64,000 nt of DNA from Deltaproteobacteria bacterium (GTDB lineage Bacteria > UBA10199 > JACPAL01 > GCA-016699445). The translations under genes were made by a program, and so were the position numbers. Where the stretch lies: contig CP064976.1 of assembly GCA_016699445.1 (NCBI GenBank), positions 372,001-436,000 on the forward strand. Direction: 5' to 3'. Positions 46,745 to 56,243 of this stretch are shown here, in pieces; position 1 is the first letter of the stretch; the number at the start of each line of letters is the position of its first letter. Below the pieces are notes generated by a model. That model ran no database searches. It was given only the letters and a program-made list of their open reading frames with translations, and was not told where the DNA came from.

Positions 46745-47214
46745 TTATTAAATTCTGGTGGAAGATCGGGGATTAAAAAATGAGGGATGTCTTCTTCAGC
46801 CAATTGCTTCTGCTCTTCCGGAGTCGCTGTCCCATAAATATTTTGATACGGGACTTGACCGTTGGTCATTTCTTTGACTTTTTTCGGGAACTCAGTACCG
46901 ACATTTTCAAAATGCGTGGTCACATAATGCTTAATGGCTTTTAATACAGTTACAGAATCCAACATCCCCGAAGCTGCGACGCCATTATTCACGGGATAGG
47001 TTGTGTGAACAGGAGCTTTAACCAAGGTACGCGCTGGAGCACTGCCAGTCGACTTCACATAATGCCCACCTGACAAAACTTTTTGCACATGATGGTCGCC
47101 ACAGACATTACACTCGAGCAAACCCATTTCCTTTTGCTCGTCGAAATTTTTATGACCCGGAAACCACCCTTCAAAGCGGTGTCCCTGAGAACAAATAAGA
47201 TCGTAAATAACCAT
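46741..47214 (-). CDS. DUF1178 family protein
   Basis: The 157-residue protein starts MVIYDLICSQGHRFEGWF and continues with CNVCGDHHVQKVLSG, the two-part Cys/His zinc-ribbon-like start of DUF1178. The middle is low-complexity and the end has GTATPEEQKQLAEEDIPHFLIPDLP, also family-typical. No function is established. Confidence 0.87.
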   Translation of the reverse strand: MVIYDLICSQGHRFEGWFPGHKNFDEQKEMGLLECNVCGDHHVQKVLSGGHYVKSTGSAPARTLVKAPVHTTYPVNNGVAASGMLDSVTVLKAIKHYVTTHFENVGTEFPKKVKEMTNGQVPYQNIYGTATPEEQKQLAEEDIPHFLIPDLPPEFNN

Positions 47215-47329
47215 ATAAGCAGTACATAATCATGAACGAGCGTTTGTCTAGGGTTAATTCTGATAAAATCTTTGCCTTTTTTAAAAAATATAGGTCAAAT
47301 CTGTCTTTCCAAACAAAGGAACACTTTAT

Positions 47330-47923
47330 ATGACAAAAAAAATAATTCTTTTACTTCCCCTCTTTGCCCTAATGGGCCTTCAAGCTGGTTGCGGACGGCA
47401 ATATTCAAAAGGAAAATATATCCCGGCCGATGAGATCATTCTTCGAAGCGACAAATTTGTCGAAGCTGACCTGCAAGCAATCGCGGATCATCTTTCAGGA
47501 TCTCTTTTAAAAGAAGAAGATCTTTTGAATAAAAAGCCTACAGTATTGATGAGTATTATGACCAACTCGACAGATGAACATATCGACATGAAGTCGTTGT
47601 CTGATAAAATCCGTACCGAACTTTTCAAATCTAAAAAGCTTCGCTTTATTAACGAAACACTCAGACCCACAGCCAAAGAAGAATTGGATTATGAAGCCGG
47701 TGAATATGTCGATCCCGCTTCTGCCAAGAAAAAAGGTCGTCAATTGGGTGCTGATTATTTGATTTCTGGAAATATCGTCTCGATCAAACAACCCGTGGGT
47801 CGTCAGGAAATTGTTTATTACAAAATGACTTTGGAAATGACGGATCTCAATACAAATATCATTGCCTGGACCGATGAAATGGAAGTGAAGAAACGCTTCT
47901 ATAAACGCTTCACCGGCAACTAG
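47330..47923 (+). CDS. LpoB-like penicillin-binding-protein activator lipoprotein
   Basis: The 197-residue protein has a lipoprotein signal ending LQAGC at residue 21, then the LpoB-type alpha/beta domain: PTVLMSIMTNSTDEHIDMKSL, ADYLISGNIVSI, YYKMTLEMTDLNTNIIAWTDEM. In E. coli LpoB reaches from the outer membrane to stimulate PBP1B. The next gene, a COG3014 lipoprotein, begins three bases later, a pairing seen in other Gram-negative bacteria. AAGGA precedes the ATG. Confidence 0.87.
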   Translation: MTKKIILLLPLFALMGLQAGCGRQYSKGKYIPADEIILRSDKFVEADLQAIADHLSGSLLKEEDLLNKKPTVLMSIMTNSTDEHIDMKSLSDKIRTELFKSKKLRFINETLRPTAKEELDYEAGEYVDPASAKKKGRQLGADYLISGNIVSIKQPVGRQEIVYYKMTLEMTDLNTNIIAWTDEMEVKKRFYKRFTGN

Positions 47924-47926
47924 ACC

Positions 47927-49144
47927 ATGTACTTGAAGAAGATTTGTCTTCTTTTCATTCCTTTTCTATTTTCAGCCTGCATTCACAGTGGTTATGCGCA
48001 CCGTTCTCAAAGCGCACGAAATGCTTTTGAGGATGGAAATTATGCTCAAGCTCTCAAGTGGTATGAATCTCAAAAACCACCTGAACGGGATAAGCTTCTT
48101 TTTCTGCTCGATCGCGGAACCATTCTTCATACAGCCGGCCGTTATGCCGAAAGTCTGAAAATATTTAATGAAGCCATTGACCTCTCGGAGAGAACCACGG
48201 CAGCTCATGCGCCTTCCAAGACAGCGTCCCTATTAACTAATGACCAACTCATCCCTTATGATGGGGAAAAATTTGAAAAACTGTTGATGCATGTTTTTCA
48301 AGTGATGAATTATTTGGGAATGAATCAACCTACTGAAGCCTTAGTCGAAGTGCGTCGCATTCATACAAAGTTTGATGATTATTTTAAAGAAGGCTCAAAA
48401 TCCTATCTCAAAAATGCTTTTGCCACCTACCTCTCAGGATCTGTCTGGGAAAAAAATCATAAAAATAACGATGCGTTTATTGATTATAAGGCAACATCCA
48501 ACTTCACTTCAGAATGGAATCAACTGATTCAGGATCTTTTGAGAACCTCTCGCCGTGCAGGTTTGGGAGCTCAATACCAAACCATCAAGAAGAAGTATCC
48601 CACAATAGAAGAATCAACAGAAAACCCCAACAATGGTGAGCTCATCGCTTTTGTTGGTGAAGGTTGGATTCCACAAAAATATTCCACAGAAGAAAATCAA
48701 GGGCTTCAAGTAGTACCCGTTCCACGTTATCCCGACATCCGCATTCCACCTCCTGTCCTGACTCTTTTGGAAAATGGATCCACATTGGCAGATGCCAAGA
48801 TTTTGTATCGTGTTGACGAGGCCGCTCGCGATACGTTGTCTGACAATATGCCAGGAATCATCACGCGAGCGATTGCGCGTCTGGCAGCCAAAGAAGGAAC
48901 AGCTGTGGCTGTAGGCAAAGAAGTCGATAAAAATCTGGGAATATTTTTAGGTTTTCTTTTTCTCGCAACAAACGAAGCCGATCTTCGCTCGTGGTTGACC
49001 CTCCCACGATCTTTCCAAGTTTTGCGCATTTCCCTTCCCGCAGGAACTCACCAACTCAAACTCCGAGGCTTCCGCACCAACCGTGAATTTAGCGTGGATA
49101 TCAAAAAAGGCGAACCCTCGTTTGTGTCTTTAAGAGTTTTTTAA
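47927..49144 (+). CDS. COG3014-family lipoprotein with TPR-like N-terminus
   Basis: The signal peptide ends FLFSAC at residue 18. Tetratricopeptide-like helices follow (ARNAFEDGNYAQALKWYES, LHTAGRYAESLKIFNEAI), then a domain with GELIAFVGEGWIPQKY and a C-terminal beta domain ending LKLRGFRTNREFSVDI. The 405-residue layout matches COG3014 proteins that sit next to lpoB. It is predicted to be anchored in the outer membrane facing the periplasm. Exact role is not known. Confidence 0.82.
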   Translation: MYLKKICLLFIPFLFSACIHSGYAHRSQSARNAFEDGNYAQALKWYESQKPPERDKLLFLLDRGTILHTAGRYAESLKIFNEAIDLSERTTAAHAPSKTASLLTNDQLIPYDGEKFEKLLMHVFQVMNYLGMNQPTEALVEVRRIHTKFDDYFKEGSKSYLKNAFATYLSGSVWEKNHKNNDAFIDYKATSNFTSEWNQLIQDLLRTSRRAGLGAQYQTIKKKYPTIEESTENPNNGELIAFVGEGWIPQKYSTEENQGLQVVPVPRYPDIRIPPPVLTLLENGSTLADAKILYRVDEAARDTLSDNMPGIITRAIARLAAKEGTAVAVGKEVDKNLGIFLGFLFLATNEADLRSWLTLPRSFQVLRISLPAGTHQLKLRGFRTNREFSVDIKKGEPSFVSLRVF

Positions 49145-50101
49145 TTTTTGGAAATAGTGTCACGATAATAGTGAATCACCTTAGAAAGCCCTTCATCCAA
49201 AGACACCTGAGGACGCCACCCCAACTCAAACAACTTTGAGTTTTCCAAAATATTTTGACGAGGGCCATCAGGGAAAGTGGTATCCCAAAAAATCTCTCCT
49301 TCATAACCCATCTTACGGGCAATTGTTTGAGACAAATCAACAATTGAAATATCTTCTCCAAAACCCACATTCAAAAGGCCTTGGTATTTTGAAACAACTT
49401 TTTTCCAATCAGACTCATCAAGACTCATGACAAACTGACAAGCAGCAGCCAAGTCCGATACATACAAAAATTCACGACGGCACAAACCAGTCCCCCAAAA
49501 AGTGACACTCTTAAGACCTTTCATTTTAGCTTCATCAAATTTTCGAATCATCGCAGGAATGACATGGCTGGTTTGAAGATCAAAATTATCATGAGGCCCA
49601 TAAATATTGGCCGGCATCAGTGTCACAAACTGTGTCCCATACTGCTGATTGTATGCCTGACACATCTTGATACCCGCAATTTTCGCTACGGCATAGGATT
49701 CATTGGTGGATTCCAGAGAGCCTTTCAACAAACTCTCTTCTTTCATCGGCTCAAAACGCTCTTGAGGGTAAATACACGAACTTCCCAAAAAAATCAGACG
49801 TTTTACCTGCGCTTGAAAAGCCGCATGGAGAAGATTGGTTTGAATTGCCAGATTTTGATAAATAAAATCGCCGGGGAAAAGATGATTGGCCCGAATGCCC
49901 CCAACCTTGGCTGCCGCCACAAAAACATAATCAGGCTTTTCCTTTTCAAAAAAATTTCGAGTGGATTCCTGCTGAGTCAGATCGAGCTCTTCATGAGTTT
50001 TTAAACAGAAATTTTTAAATCCATTTTTTTAAAACTACCAACAAACTTGAACCTGCTAATCCCTGATGCCCCGCTATATAAATCTTTGAGTCCCTATCCA
50101 T
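49141..50101 (-). CDS. fcl: GDP-L-fucose synthase (one frameshift)
   Basis: The start at 50101 gives IYIAGHQGLAGSSLL, the Rossmann glycine motif; the frame breaks at the A7 run near 50025 and resumes with KNFCLKTHEELDLTQQ. Then come VAAAKVGGI, LGSSCIYP with the catalytic Ser, and the YAVAK Tyr/Lys pair. About 320 residues when repaired. The enzyme epimerises and reduces GDP-4-keto-6-deoxymannose to GDP-L-fucose. It overlaps gmd by eight bases, forming the standard two-step pathway. Confidence 0.92.
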
Positions 50102-51071
50102 TTTCAAGCACCTTGTCCGCTTCCACCATGAGATGTATCAATTCTCGAAAACTAGTCTTCGGAGTCCACTGCAATTGCCTCTTGGCCTTTGAAATATCAG
50201 CTTGCAAACAATCAGCTTCCGCAGGTCTAAAATATCTTGGATCAATTTTAACAAATTCTTTCCAATCTAAATTGGCATAGGAAAAAGCTTCTTCCACAAA
50301 TTCTTTCACCGTATGACTCTCACCTGTCCCTATAACATAATCATCCGGATTTTCTTGCTGAAGCATAAGCCACTGGCACTCAACATACTCTGGTGCATAT
50401 CCCCAATCACGACGAGCCTCAAGATTCCCCAAGTAAAGTACGTTTTGTTTGCCTGATAAAATACGAGCCACAGCTCGAGTAATTTTTCTGGAAACAAAAG
50501 TTTCTCCGCGACGCGGTGATTCGTGATTAAATAAAATACCATTACAAGCAAACAATCTATAAGACTCACGATGATTGATGATTGTCCAATAAGAAGCCAA
50601 TTTTGCTATGGCATAGGGACTGCGTGGTTGAAATGGAGCGTTTTCATTTTGAGGCCAAGGAGCATTGCCAAACATTTCTGATGAAGAGGCCTGATAAAAT
50701 TTTGTCTTGATGCCACTTTTTCGAATGGCTTCTAACAATCGAATCGTACCGATCCCAGTAATATCAGCTGTATATTCAGGCATATCAAAACTGACACGTA
50801 CATGAGTTTGCGCTCCCAAATGATACACTTCTTCTGGCTGTAGATTATAAATCAAATCAGTCAAACTTGAGCCATCTGCAAGATCGCCATAATGCATAAA
50901 GAGTCGAGCATCATTCATATGAGGATCTTGATAGAGATGTTCAATACGGTCTGTATTAAATGTACTCGATCGACGAATCAAACCATGCACTTCATACCCC
51001 TTCGACAAAAGACTTTCTGCCAAATAAGATCCGTCTTGCCCTGTAATTCCTGTAATTAATGCTTTTTTCAT
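50094..51071 (-). CDS. gmd: GDP-mannose 4,6-dehydratase
   Basis: From the ATG at 51071 the product has 325 residues: KKALITGITGQDGSYLAE (NAD(P) motif and family signature), VYHLGAQTHVRVSF, ASSSEMFG and PYAIAK with the catalytic Tyr/Lys, then FNHESPRRGETFV and RRDWGYAPEYVE. It makes GDP-4-keto-6-deoxymannose for the next enzyme, Fcl. The GDP-L-fucose formed would feed surface polysaccharide. Intact. Confidence 0.95.
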   Translation of the reverse strand: MKKALITGITGQDGSYLAESLLSKGYEVHGLIRRSSTFNTDRIEHLYQDPHMNDARLFMHYGDLADGSSLTDLIYNLQPEEVYHLGAQTHVRVSFDMPEYTADITGIGTIRLLEAIRKSGIKTKFYQASSSEMFGNAPWPQNENAPFQPRSPYAIAKLASYWTIINHRESYRLFACNGILFNHESPRRGETFVSRKITRAVARILSGKQNVLYLGNLEARRDWGYAPEYVECQWLMLQQENPDDYVIGTGESHTVKEFVEEAFSYANLDWKEFVKIDPRYFRPAEADCLQADISKAKRQLQWTPKTSFRELIHLMVEADKVLENG

Positions 51072-51092
51072 AATCTTTCTGGTGACTACCAA

Positions 51093-51136
51093 GTCCGTAG
51101 TTTAACTGACAGCGCGCGAGCGCTTTCCCTACGGAC
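51093..51136. other. Nested stem-loop between the glycosyltransferase and gmd
   Basis: An outer stem pairs GTCCGTAG (51093-51100) with CTACGGAC (51129-51136). Inside it, AGCGC (51111-51115) pairs with GCGCT (51120-51124) around the tetraloop GCGA, a stable GNRA type. A further GAGGCGC/GCGCCTC pair lies at about 51148-51179. The element could be an RNA structure in the intergenic mRNA, a terminator relic, or a repeat. Confidence 0.5.
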
Positions 51137-51180
51137 GACTGTACTAGAGAGGCGCCTATGTCATACAAATTAGCGCCTCG

Positions 51181-51873
51181 TCAGTAAAAACAAAACCTCA
51201 CAGCATCTTTGAGAATATTCAATCCTGAAGAGAATACAGATACGGTACTCACACCTGCTTTACGAGGGCAGGTGGAAATCGGGACATCCACCACTCTCCA
51301 TTTTTTTTGAATCGCTTTGGCAAAAAGTTCAACTTCGTAAGAATACGTAAAACTCGTCAGATCAAAAGAGGCTGTCACGCCTCTCTTCCACGCTTTAAAT
51401 CCCGCTAAGGCATCCGTGATTTTTTGGCCATACAAAAAAGAACACCACAAGCTCACCACGAAATTTCCTCCCAACCGAGCGCCAGGTACACTTTCGGCAT
51501 TTCTAATAGAATGTTTCATAAAACGACTTCCCAGTGTCATATCTGCACGATTTTCTAACAAAGGTTGGATGAGAGAGGGAATTTCTTCTGGTAAAAACTG
51601 AAGATCAGCATCCAGCTGAACGATGATATTTTTTGTACTCGCTTTAATCCCATGAGAAATCGCATCTCCCTTGCCACGATCGGGCACACTTAAAAGCTAG
51701 ATCAATGTCGGATATTTTTTCTGAAGATCGTGAATGATTTTGCAAGTCCCATCTAAACCCGAATCTACGACAATCACTTCAGCTTCAGGATAAACATTAA
51801 AAACACGCGTCACACATTCAAAAATACTCTTCTCTTCATTTTTAGATGGAATAATTATCGACACATCATTCAT
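51181..51873 (-). CDS. Family 2 glycosyltransferase (in-frame stop)
   Basis: The start at 51873 gives VSIIIPSKNEEKSIFECV, a GT2 fold N-terminus with EVIVVDSGLDGT. A TAG at 51697-51699 interrupts after KKYPTLI. The same frame continues LLSVPDRGKGDAISHGI and QLDADLQFLPEEI with the DxD metal site, to 51181. This is the pattern of dolichyl-/polyprenyl-phosphate mannosyltransferase-like enzymes, about 230 residues. The frame further upstream holds a small ATGCCC/ATGACT tandem repeat that blurs the start. It lies 110 bases upstream of gmd. Confidence 0.8.
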
Positions 51874-51920
51874 AGTCGTGGGCATAGTCATGGGCATAGG
51901 CATAAGATTTAACACTACTC

Positions 51921-53616
51921 ATGAAAAAAACTTTTTTCCCTTATTTATTTTTAGCCACTTTTGTCCTTCTCATATTTTGGCCGGCAACTCACTTTGAATT
52001 TATTAATTTTGACGATAATGTTTATGTTACTGCCAACCCTCATGTCTTATCAGGATTGAATAGAGAAAATATCCAGTGGGCTTTCACAACAAATCTCGGC
52101 GGCCACTGGCACCCTCTCACCTGGCTTTCACTACAACTCGACAGCACTCTCTTTGGCATCAATCCTAAAGCTTTCCATCTTGAAAATATTCTCATCCATA
52201 CTTTAAACACCCTCCTACTCTCCTATCTTCTCTTCCGTTTTTTCAAAAATCCTCTTCTCGCCTGCCTTCTTGCAGCTCTTTTTGCGATTCATCCTTTGCG
52301 CATTGAGTCTGTTGTTTGGATTACTGAAAGAAAAGATGTTTGCAGTCTTTTTTTGGGGACTCATGACACTTTGTTTGTATGAACGCTACCAGACACAAAC
52401 CAAAAAGTTTTTTTACTTCCTTTCACTTCTAGCATTTACCATCGCTCTTCTTTTCAAACCTTCTGTCGTCATCCTTCCAATGCTGATTCTTCTCATAGAT
52501 TATTTTATTCATATTAAAAAACCAAATCTCACCTCACTCATACCTTTTTTGGCACTCTCTTTTTTTTCATCGCTGATCACTCTCTATTCCCAAAAACAAG
52601 AAGGTGCGCTGAAAGCACTTCATGATATTTCTTTCTCAGATCGATTCACTGTCAGCTCAATGGCTTACTTGAGTTATTTGGAAAAGACGTTTTACCCTCA
52701 CGCACTTTCTGTTTTTTACCCTCTGACTCTCTACCCTTTTTATTGGGGAGTTTTGGCAAGTCTCGCATTGATCAGCATCACACTCACAGGCTTTTTCTTA
52801 CGAAAAAAAGTCCCAGCCTTTCTTTTTTCCTGGATCTGGTTTGTTGTTGCGATCTTTCCTGTCTGCGGACTTTTTCAAGTGGGAGGTCAAGCGATGGCGG
52901 ATCGATGGACCTACTGGCCTCATGTTGGAATTATTCTAGGCCTAGGGCTTTATTTACATCAGTCTCATTTCTTTAAAAAATACCAACAACACATTCTTAC
53001 CGGGCTCGTAGGGCTCTTGCTTCTACTGAGCTATCAGACACACCTAAACATGATGTATTGGAAAAACAGTGAAACACTTTTTACTCACGCTCTTGAAGTC
53101 ACCCAAAATAATTTTTTAGCCCACACCAATCTCGGTGTCGCTCTGGGTCAAAATGGAAATCAAGTAGCAGCACAAGCCCATTATGAAGCAGCTCTTCGGA
53201 TTGACCCTCATTATACTGAAGCCATAAATAATTTGGGTGGAATCTATGCCCGACAAGGAAACCTGACAGCCGCCATCCCTCTTTTTCTCGAAGCTTTAGA
53301 ACACAATCCTGCCGACAGAGAAGCTCGTTACAATTTAGGGCTGGCCTATTACCAAACCGGTCAGAAAATAAAGGCGCTCAGTACCTGGTTGCATTTAGCC
53401 ATTGAAAATCCTGATTACCAACCCACTTGGGGGAGCCTAAGCTTTGTCGCTCAACATGATTTTGCTTCTATCTGTGAATTTAAAAATCAAACTCCTGAAA
53501 ATATTCGAGAAGATCTAGACCTTATGAAACACTGGCTCGAATTGTGGATACCAAAAGCTAATATACCCAATCTTAATGAGTCGATAAAGACTCTCAAACA
53601 ATGTATCTTCAAATAA
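51921..53616 (+). CDS. Membrane TPR protein, TMTC/glycosyltransferase-like (one frameshift)
   Basis: After repair of an indel near 52335 the product has about 565 residues. The N-terminal part is polytopic, with FEFINFDDNVYVTANPHV in the first loop (acidic pair as in GT-C transferases), HWHPLTWLSLQLD and FAIHPLRIESVVWITERKDV, all typical of bacterial TMTC-like proteins. The C-terminal part has three TPRs (AHTNLGVALGQNG, EAINNLGGIYARQG, ARYNLGLAYYQTG). Such proteins may transfer mannose or other sugars from lipid carriers; here that is inference. It diverges from the GT2 gene. Confidence 0.78.
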
Positions 53617-53640
53617 AATACATTGTTGTAAACAATGTAT
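53597..53640. promoter_or_regulatory. Operator-like palindrome and half-site before the ParE-type TA pair
   Basis: A perfect inverted repeat (ATACATTGTT 53618-53627; AACAATGTAT 53631-53640; three-base centre) lies 38 bases before the antitoxin ATG. A third AACAATGTAT half-site occurs at 53597-53606, inside the end of the upstream gene. The layout fits cooperative binding by a ribbon-helix-helix antitoxin. Confidence 0.7.
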
Positions 53641-53678
53641 TGCATCATAATACCCTGTGAATTTAGGAGAGACTGATT

Positions 53679-53930
53679 ATGATAAACAACAATACAGTTC
53701 TTGCTTTAAGAATGCCCACCGAAACCAGAAAAAAGTTGAACCTTTTGGCAGAAGCTACGGGCAGAACTCTCTCTTTTTTAGCCTTGGAAGCCATCAGCTC
53801 CTATGTGGAAATGCAATCTTGGCAAGTGGAAGAAACAAAGAAAGCTCTTAATGAGGCCGATGAAGGTGATTTCGCGACACCCGCTCAAATGAAGAAATTT
53901 CTCGCCAAATGGAAAGTCAATGGACGTTAA
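53679..53930 (+). CDS. RHH-type antitoxin
   Basis: The 83-residue protein begins NTVLALRMPTETRKKLNLLAEATGRTLSFLALEAISSYV in outline, a ribbon-helix-helix DNA-binding domain, and ends in a charged toxin-binding tail (GDFATPAQMKKFLAKWKVN). AGGAGAG precedes the ATG. It overlaps the toxin gene by 11 bases, and a palindromic operator lies upstream, so autoregulation is likely. Confidence 0.85.
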   Translation: MINNNTVLALRMPTETRKKLNLLAEATGRTLSFLALEAISSYVEMQSWQVEETKKALNEADEGDFATPAQMKKFLAKWKVNGR

Positions 53931-54201
53931 GTGGTTAAAAAGAGCACTGAAGAATTTGGATGCTGAAGCCACTTATATTGCTAAAGATAGTGTCACATCA
54001 GCACAACAAGTTGTTTCTAAAATTTACCATTCTGTAGAGCTCTTAAAAAAATTCCCATCTTTGGGTAGGCCAGGCCGCATTCATGGCACGCGCGAACTCA
54101 TTATTCCAGATCTGCCCTACAGCATCCCCTACCGGGTACAACATGAGTGCGTTGAAGTATTGAGAGTTTTTCATACTTCCAGGAAATGGAAGGGAAAGTA
54201 A
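53920..54201 (+). CDS. ParE/RelE-type toxin
   Basis: The 93-residue product shows the ParE superfamily pattern: VKWLKRALKNLDAEATYIAKD, LLKKFPSLGRPGRIHGTRELII and YSIPYRVQHECVEVLRVFHTSRKW. The last motif (V.VLRV.H..R.W) is typical of ParE-like gyrase inhibitors and RelE-like ribonucleases, so the target cannot be told. The antitoxin gene comes first, the common order. Confidence 0.87.
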   Translation: MDVKWLKRALKNLDAEATYIAKDSVTSAQQVVSKIYHSVELLKKFPSLGRPGRIHGTRELIIPDLPYSIPYRVQHECVEVLRVFHTSRKWKGK

Positions 54202-54214
54202 TTTTAGTATTTTT

Positions 54215-54823
54215 TTAAATTTTTGTTCGAGAGGTTTCGATCAACCGACGCAGCTCCTGATAATCCAAGGCCACGGGGAATTGGGGGAATTCTTTAATGA
54301 CATTATCCGGAGGACAAAAAAGAATCCCGGCATCGGCAGCTCCGAGCATCGACGTGTCGTTGTAGGAATCGCCTGCGGCGATCGTGCTTAAATTGATGGA
54401 ACGAAAAGCTTCGACCGCGGCGCGCTTTTGATCTTTCATACGAAGTTTATAATTCACGACGTCTCCCGAAGAATTCACCTCGAGGGAATGGCAAAAAAGC
54501 GTGGGCCAGACCAATTGCTTCATGAAAGGCTTAGCAAATTCACTAAATGTATCCGAGAGAATCACGACCTGCATTTCAGAGCGTAGCCAGTTTAAAAAAT
54601 CAGCCGCACCATCTAAAGGCGAGAGCGTGGCAATCACGTCCTGAATATCCTTCAGTTTGAGATTGTGCTCTTTGAGAATACCCAAACGCTTTTTCATAAG
54701 CACATCATAATCCGGAATATCCCGCGTCGTCAGACGCAGCTCTTTAATGCCAGTCTTATCAGCAAAATTAATCCAAATTTCGGGAATCAACACCCCTTCT
54801 AAATCAAGACATGCGACGATCAT
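54215..54823 (-). CDS. thrH: ThrH-type phosphoserine phosphatase/homoserine phosphotransferase
   Basis: The 202-residue HAD-family protein starts VACLDLEGVLIPEIWI, with DxE in place of the usual DxD, a ThrH hallmark. It continues TTRDIPDYDVLM, VVILSDTFSEF and IAAGDSYNDTSML. Pseudomonas ThrH removes phosphate from phosphoserine and can transfer it to homoserine. The gene is intact; its start lies two bases after the stop of the upstream ATPase gene. Confidence 0.92.
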   Translation of the reverse strand: MIVACLDLEGVLIPEIWINFADKTGIKELRLTTRDIPDYDVLMKKRLGILKEHNLKLKDIQDVIATLSPLDGAADFLNWLRSEMQVVILSDTFSEFAKPFMKQLVWPTLFCHSLEVNSSGDVVNYKLRMKDQKRAAVEAFRSINLSTIAAGDSYNDTSMLGAADAGILFCPPDNVIKEFPQFPVALDYQELRRLIETSRTKI

Positions 54824-54824
54824 T

Positions 54825-56172
54825 TCATGGCTCCTTTTTGTTCAACTCTTGCAACATCCACACGGCATAGAGGGGGATGTATTTTACTTTTTCCTTCTCT
54901 TTAAAACCCTGGAATGAAATAACAATCCCAAAGGAAGAATTTTTTCTTTTTTCATCCAAAAAAACTCCTAAACTTCTCAAGCCATGACTTCGTTCGCTTT
55001 TAACTTCAAGGGGAATGATCTTTGTTCCCTGCTTTGTCACGAGAGGAACGACAAAATCCATTTCGGATTGAGATCCCCTTTCTTCTCGATACCAACAATG
55101 CAACTCGGGCCTCGCTTGTTCAAAGCCGTAACTCACCAACTCCTGAGCTACAAATTGCTCCGCCAAACCACCCTTATGAGGTGACCAATCCTGTTTCAAT
55201 GCAAATGATTGAGCGAGATCGACATTTAATAATCTCTGGCACAAGCCGATATCTAAAGAGAATACCTTAAATTTTTTAGGATTGATCTGAGAGGCTAAAG
55301 GCAATCCCTGACAAGAGCTATGGTACACCTTGTAGGCTAAACCTGCTTGCTCCAAAAGTTCCAGAGCGGCACTTAATTCTCGAGAACGAAGTTGTTCGTG
55401 CACTTCACTATACTTAAATTTCTTTCCCACCAACCGAGGAATAGATTGAAATACTGTATTGAGTGGAAGGATTTGCGCTCTCGAAGCATATTTATGAAAG
55501 TCTTCTCGATAACCCATCAACAACGACTGTTGAACTTTTTGAACACGCAAAAAATCTTTTTCTTCCAAGTAAGAAGCCACTGCTTCTGGCAAACCACCAA
55601 TCAAAAGATACACCTGTAACTCTTGAAGCATTTTTTCGTGAAGTGAGACTGAGAGAGAGTTTTTTTTGCTGGTAAGCGTCGCTAACCTCTTGAATCATAC
55701 CTTCCAATCCTTGCACCGAAAGGAATTCCTTAAAACTTAAAGGATAGAGATAAAGATATTCAATTCTCCCCACAGGAAAACTCAACTCTTGAAAAGTGAA
55801 TTCCAACAACGACCCTGCAGCTACCACATGCTGTGACGAAAGTTTTTCGTAAAAATAGCGTAGGGACAGCAGGGCTTCTTTCGATACTTGAATTTCATCG
55901 ATGAAAAGAAGCGTTTCTCCTGGAGTGATTTTTTGCCCACTTAAGGCACTGATCTGCTGAAGTAATTTTTCTGGTTTTCCAAAATTCTCTTTGAAAAAAG
56001 GAATGTACTCGGGCTGAGATTCTAAATTGATCTCAAGAAAGTTTGTATAGATTTTCCCATGCTCACGGACAACCCAAGTCTTCCCAACTTGACGCGCCCC
56101 TCGAATAAGTAAGGGCTTCCGAGACCTTGAATTCTTCCATAATTCCAATGACTTATTAAAAAAACGCTTCAT
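54825..56172 (-). CDS. AAA_14/DUF4143 ATPase, second copy (one frameshift)
   Basis: The AAA domain has RKPLLIRGARQVGKTW (Walker A), ETLLFIDEIQ (Walker B) and VVAAGSLLEFT. An indel in the A8 run near 55660 breaks the frame, which resumes with LLIGGLPEAVASYLE and the DUF4143 region (FSLDIGLCQRLL, GGLAEQFVAQEL, WYREERGSQSEMDFVV, PLEVKS). Restored length is about 448. It differs much in sequence from the copy at 3942, so the two are not a recent duplication. Function is unknown. Confidence 0.85.
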
Positions 56173-56243
56173 AAGTTTGATAAATAACCATATTATGGCT
56201 AAAAATCAAACTATTTTAAACCATATTATGGCTAAAAATCAAA
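56173..56243. repeat. Tandem 25-bp repeats and palindrome before the second DUF4143 gene
   Basis: A 25-bp unit occurs at 56186-56210 and again at 56219-56243 (period 33), each holding the near-palindrome CCATATTATGG. Together with AGTTTGAT at about 56173-56180, the first unit forms an imperfect 39-bp palindrome closing with ATCAAACT. The second unit runs over the tetR stop. The position beside the ATPase start suggests an operator. Confidence 0.7.

Noticed and set aside
51873..51915. Upstream ATG at 51915 as the start of the GT2 gene
   Set aside because: The extra residues come from a short ATGCCC/ATGACT tandem repeat; the GT2 fold begins at VSIIIPSKNEE right after the ATG at 51873.
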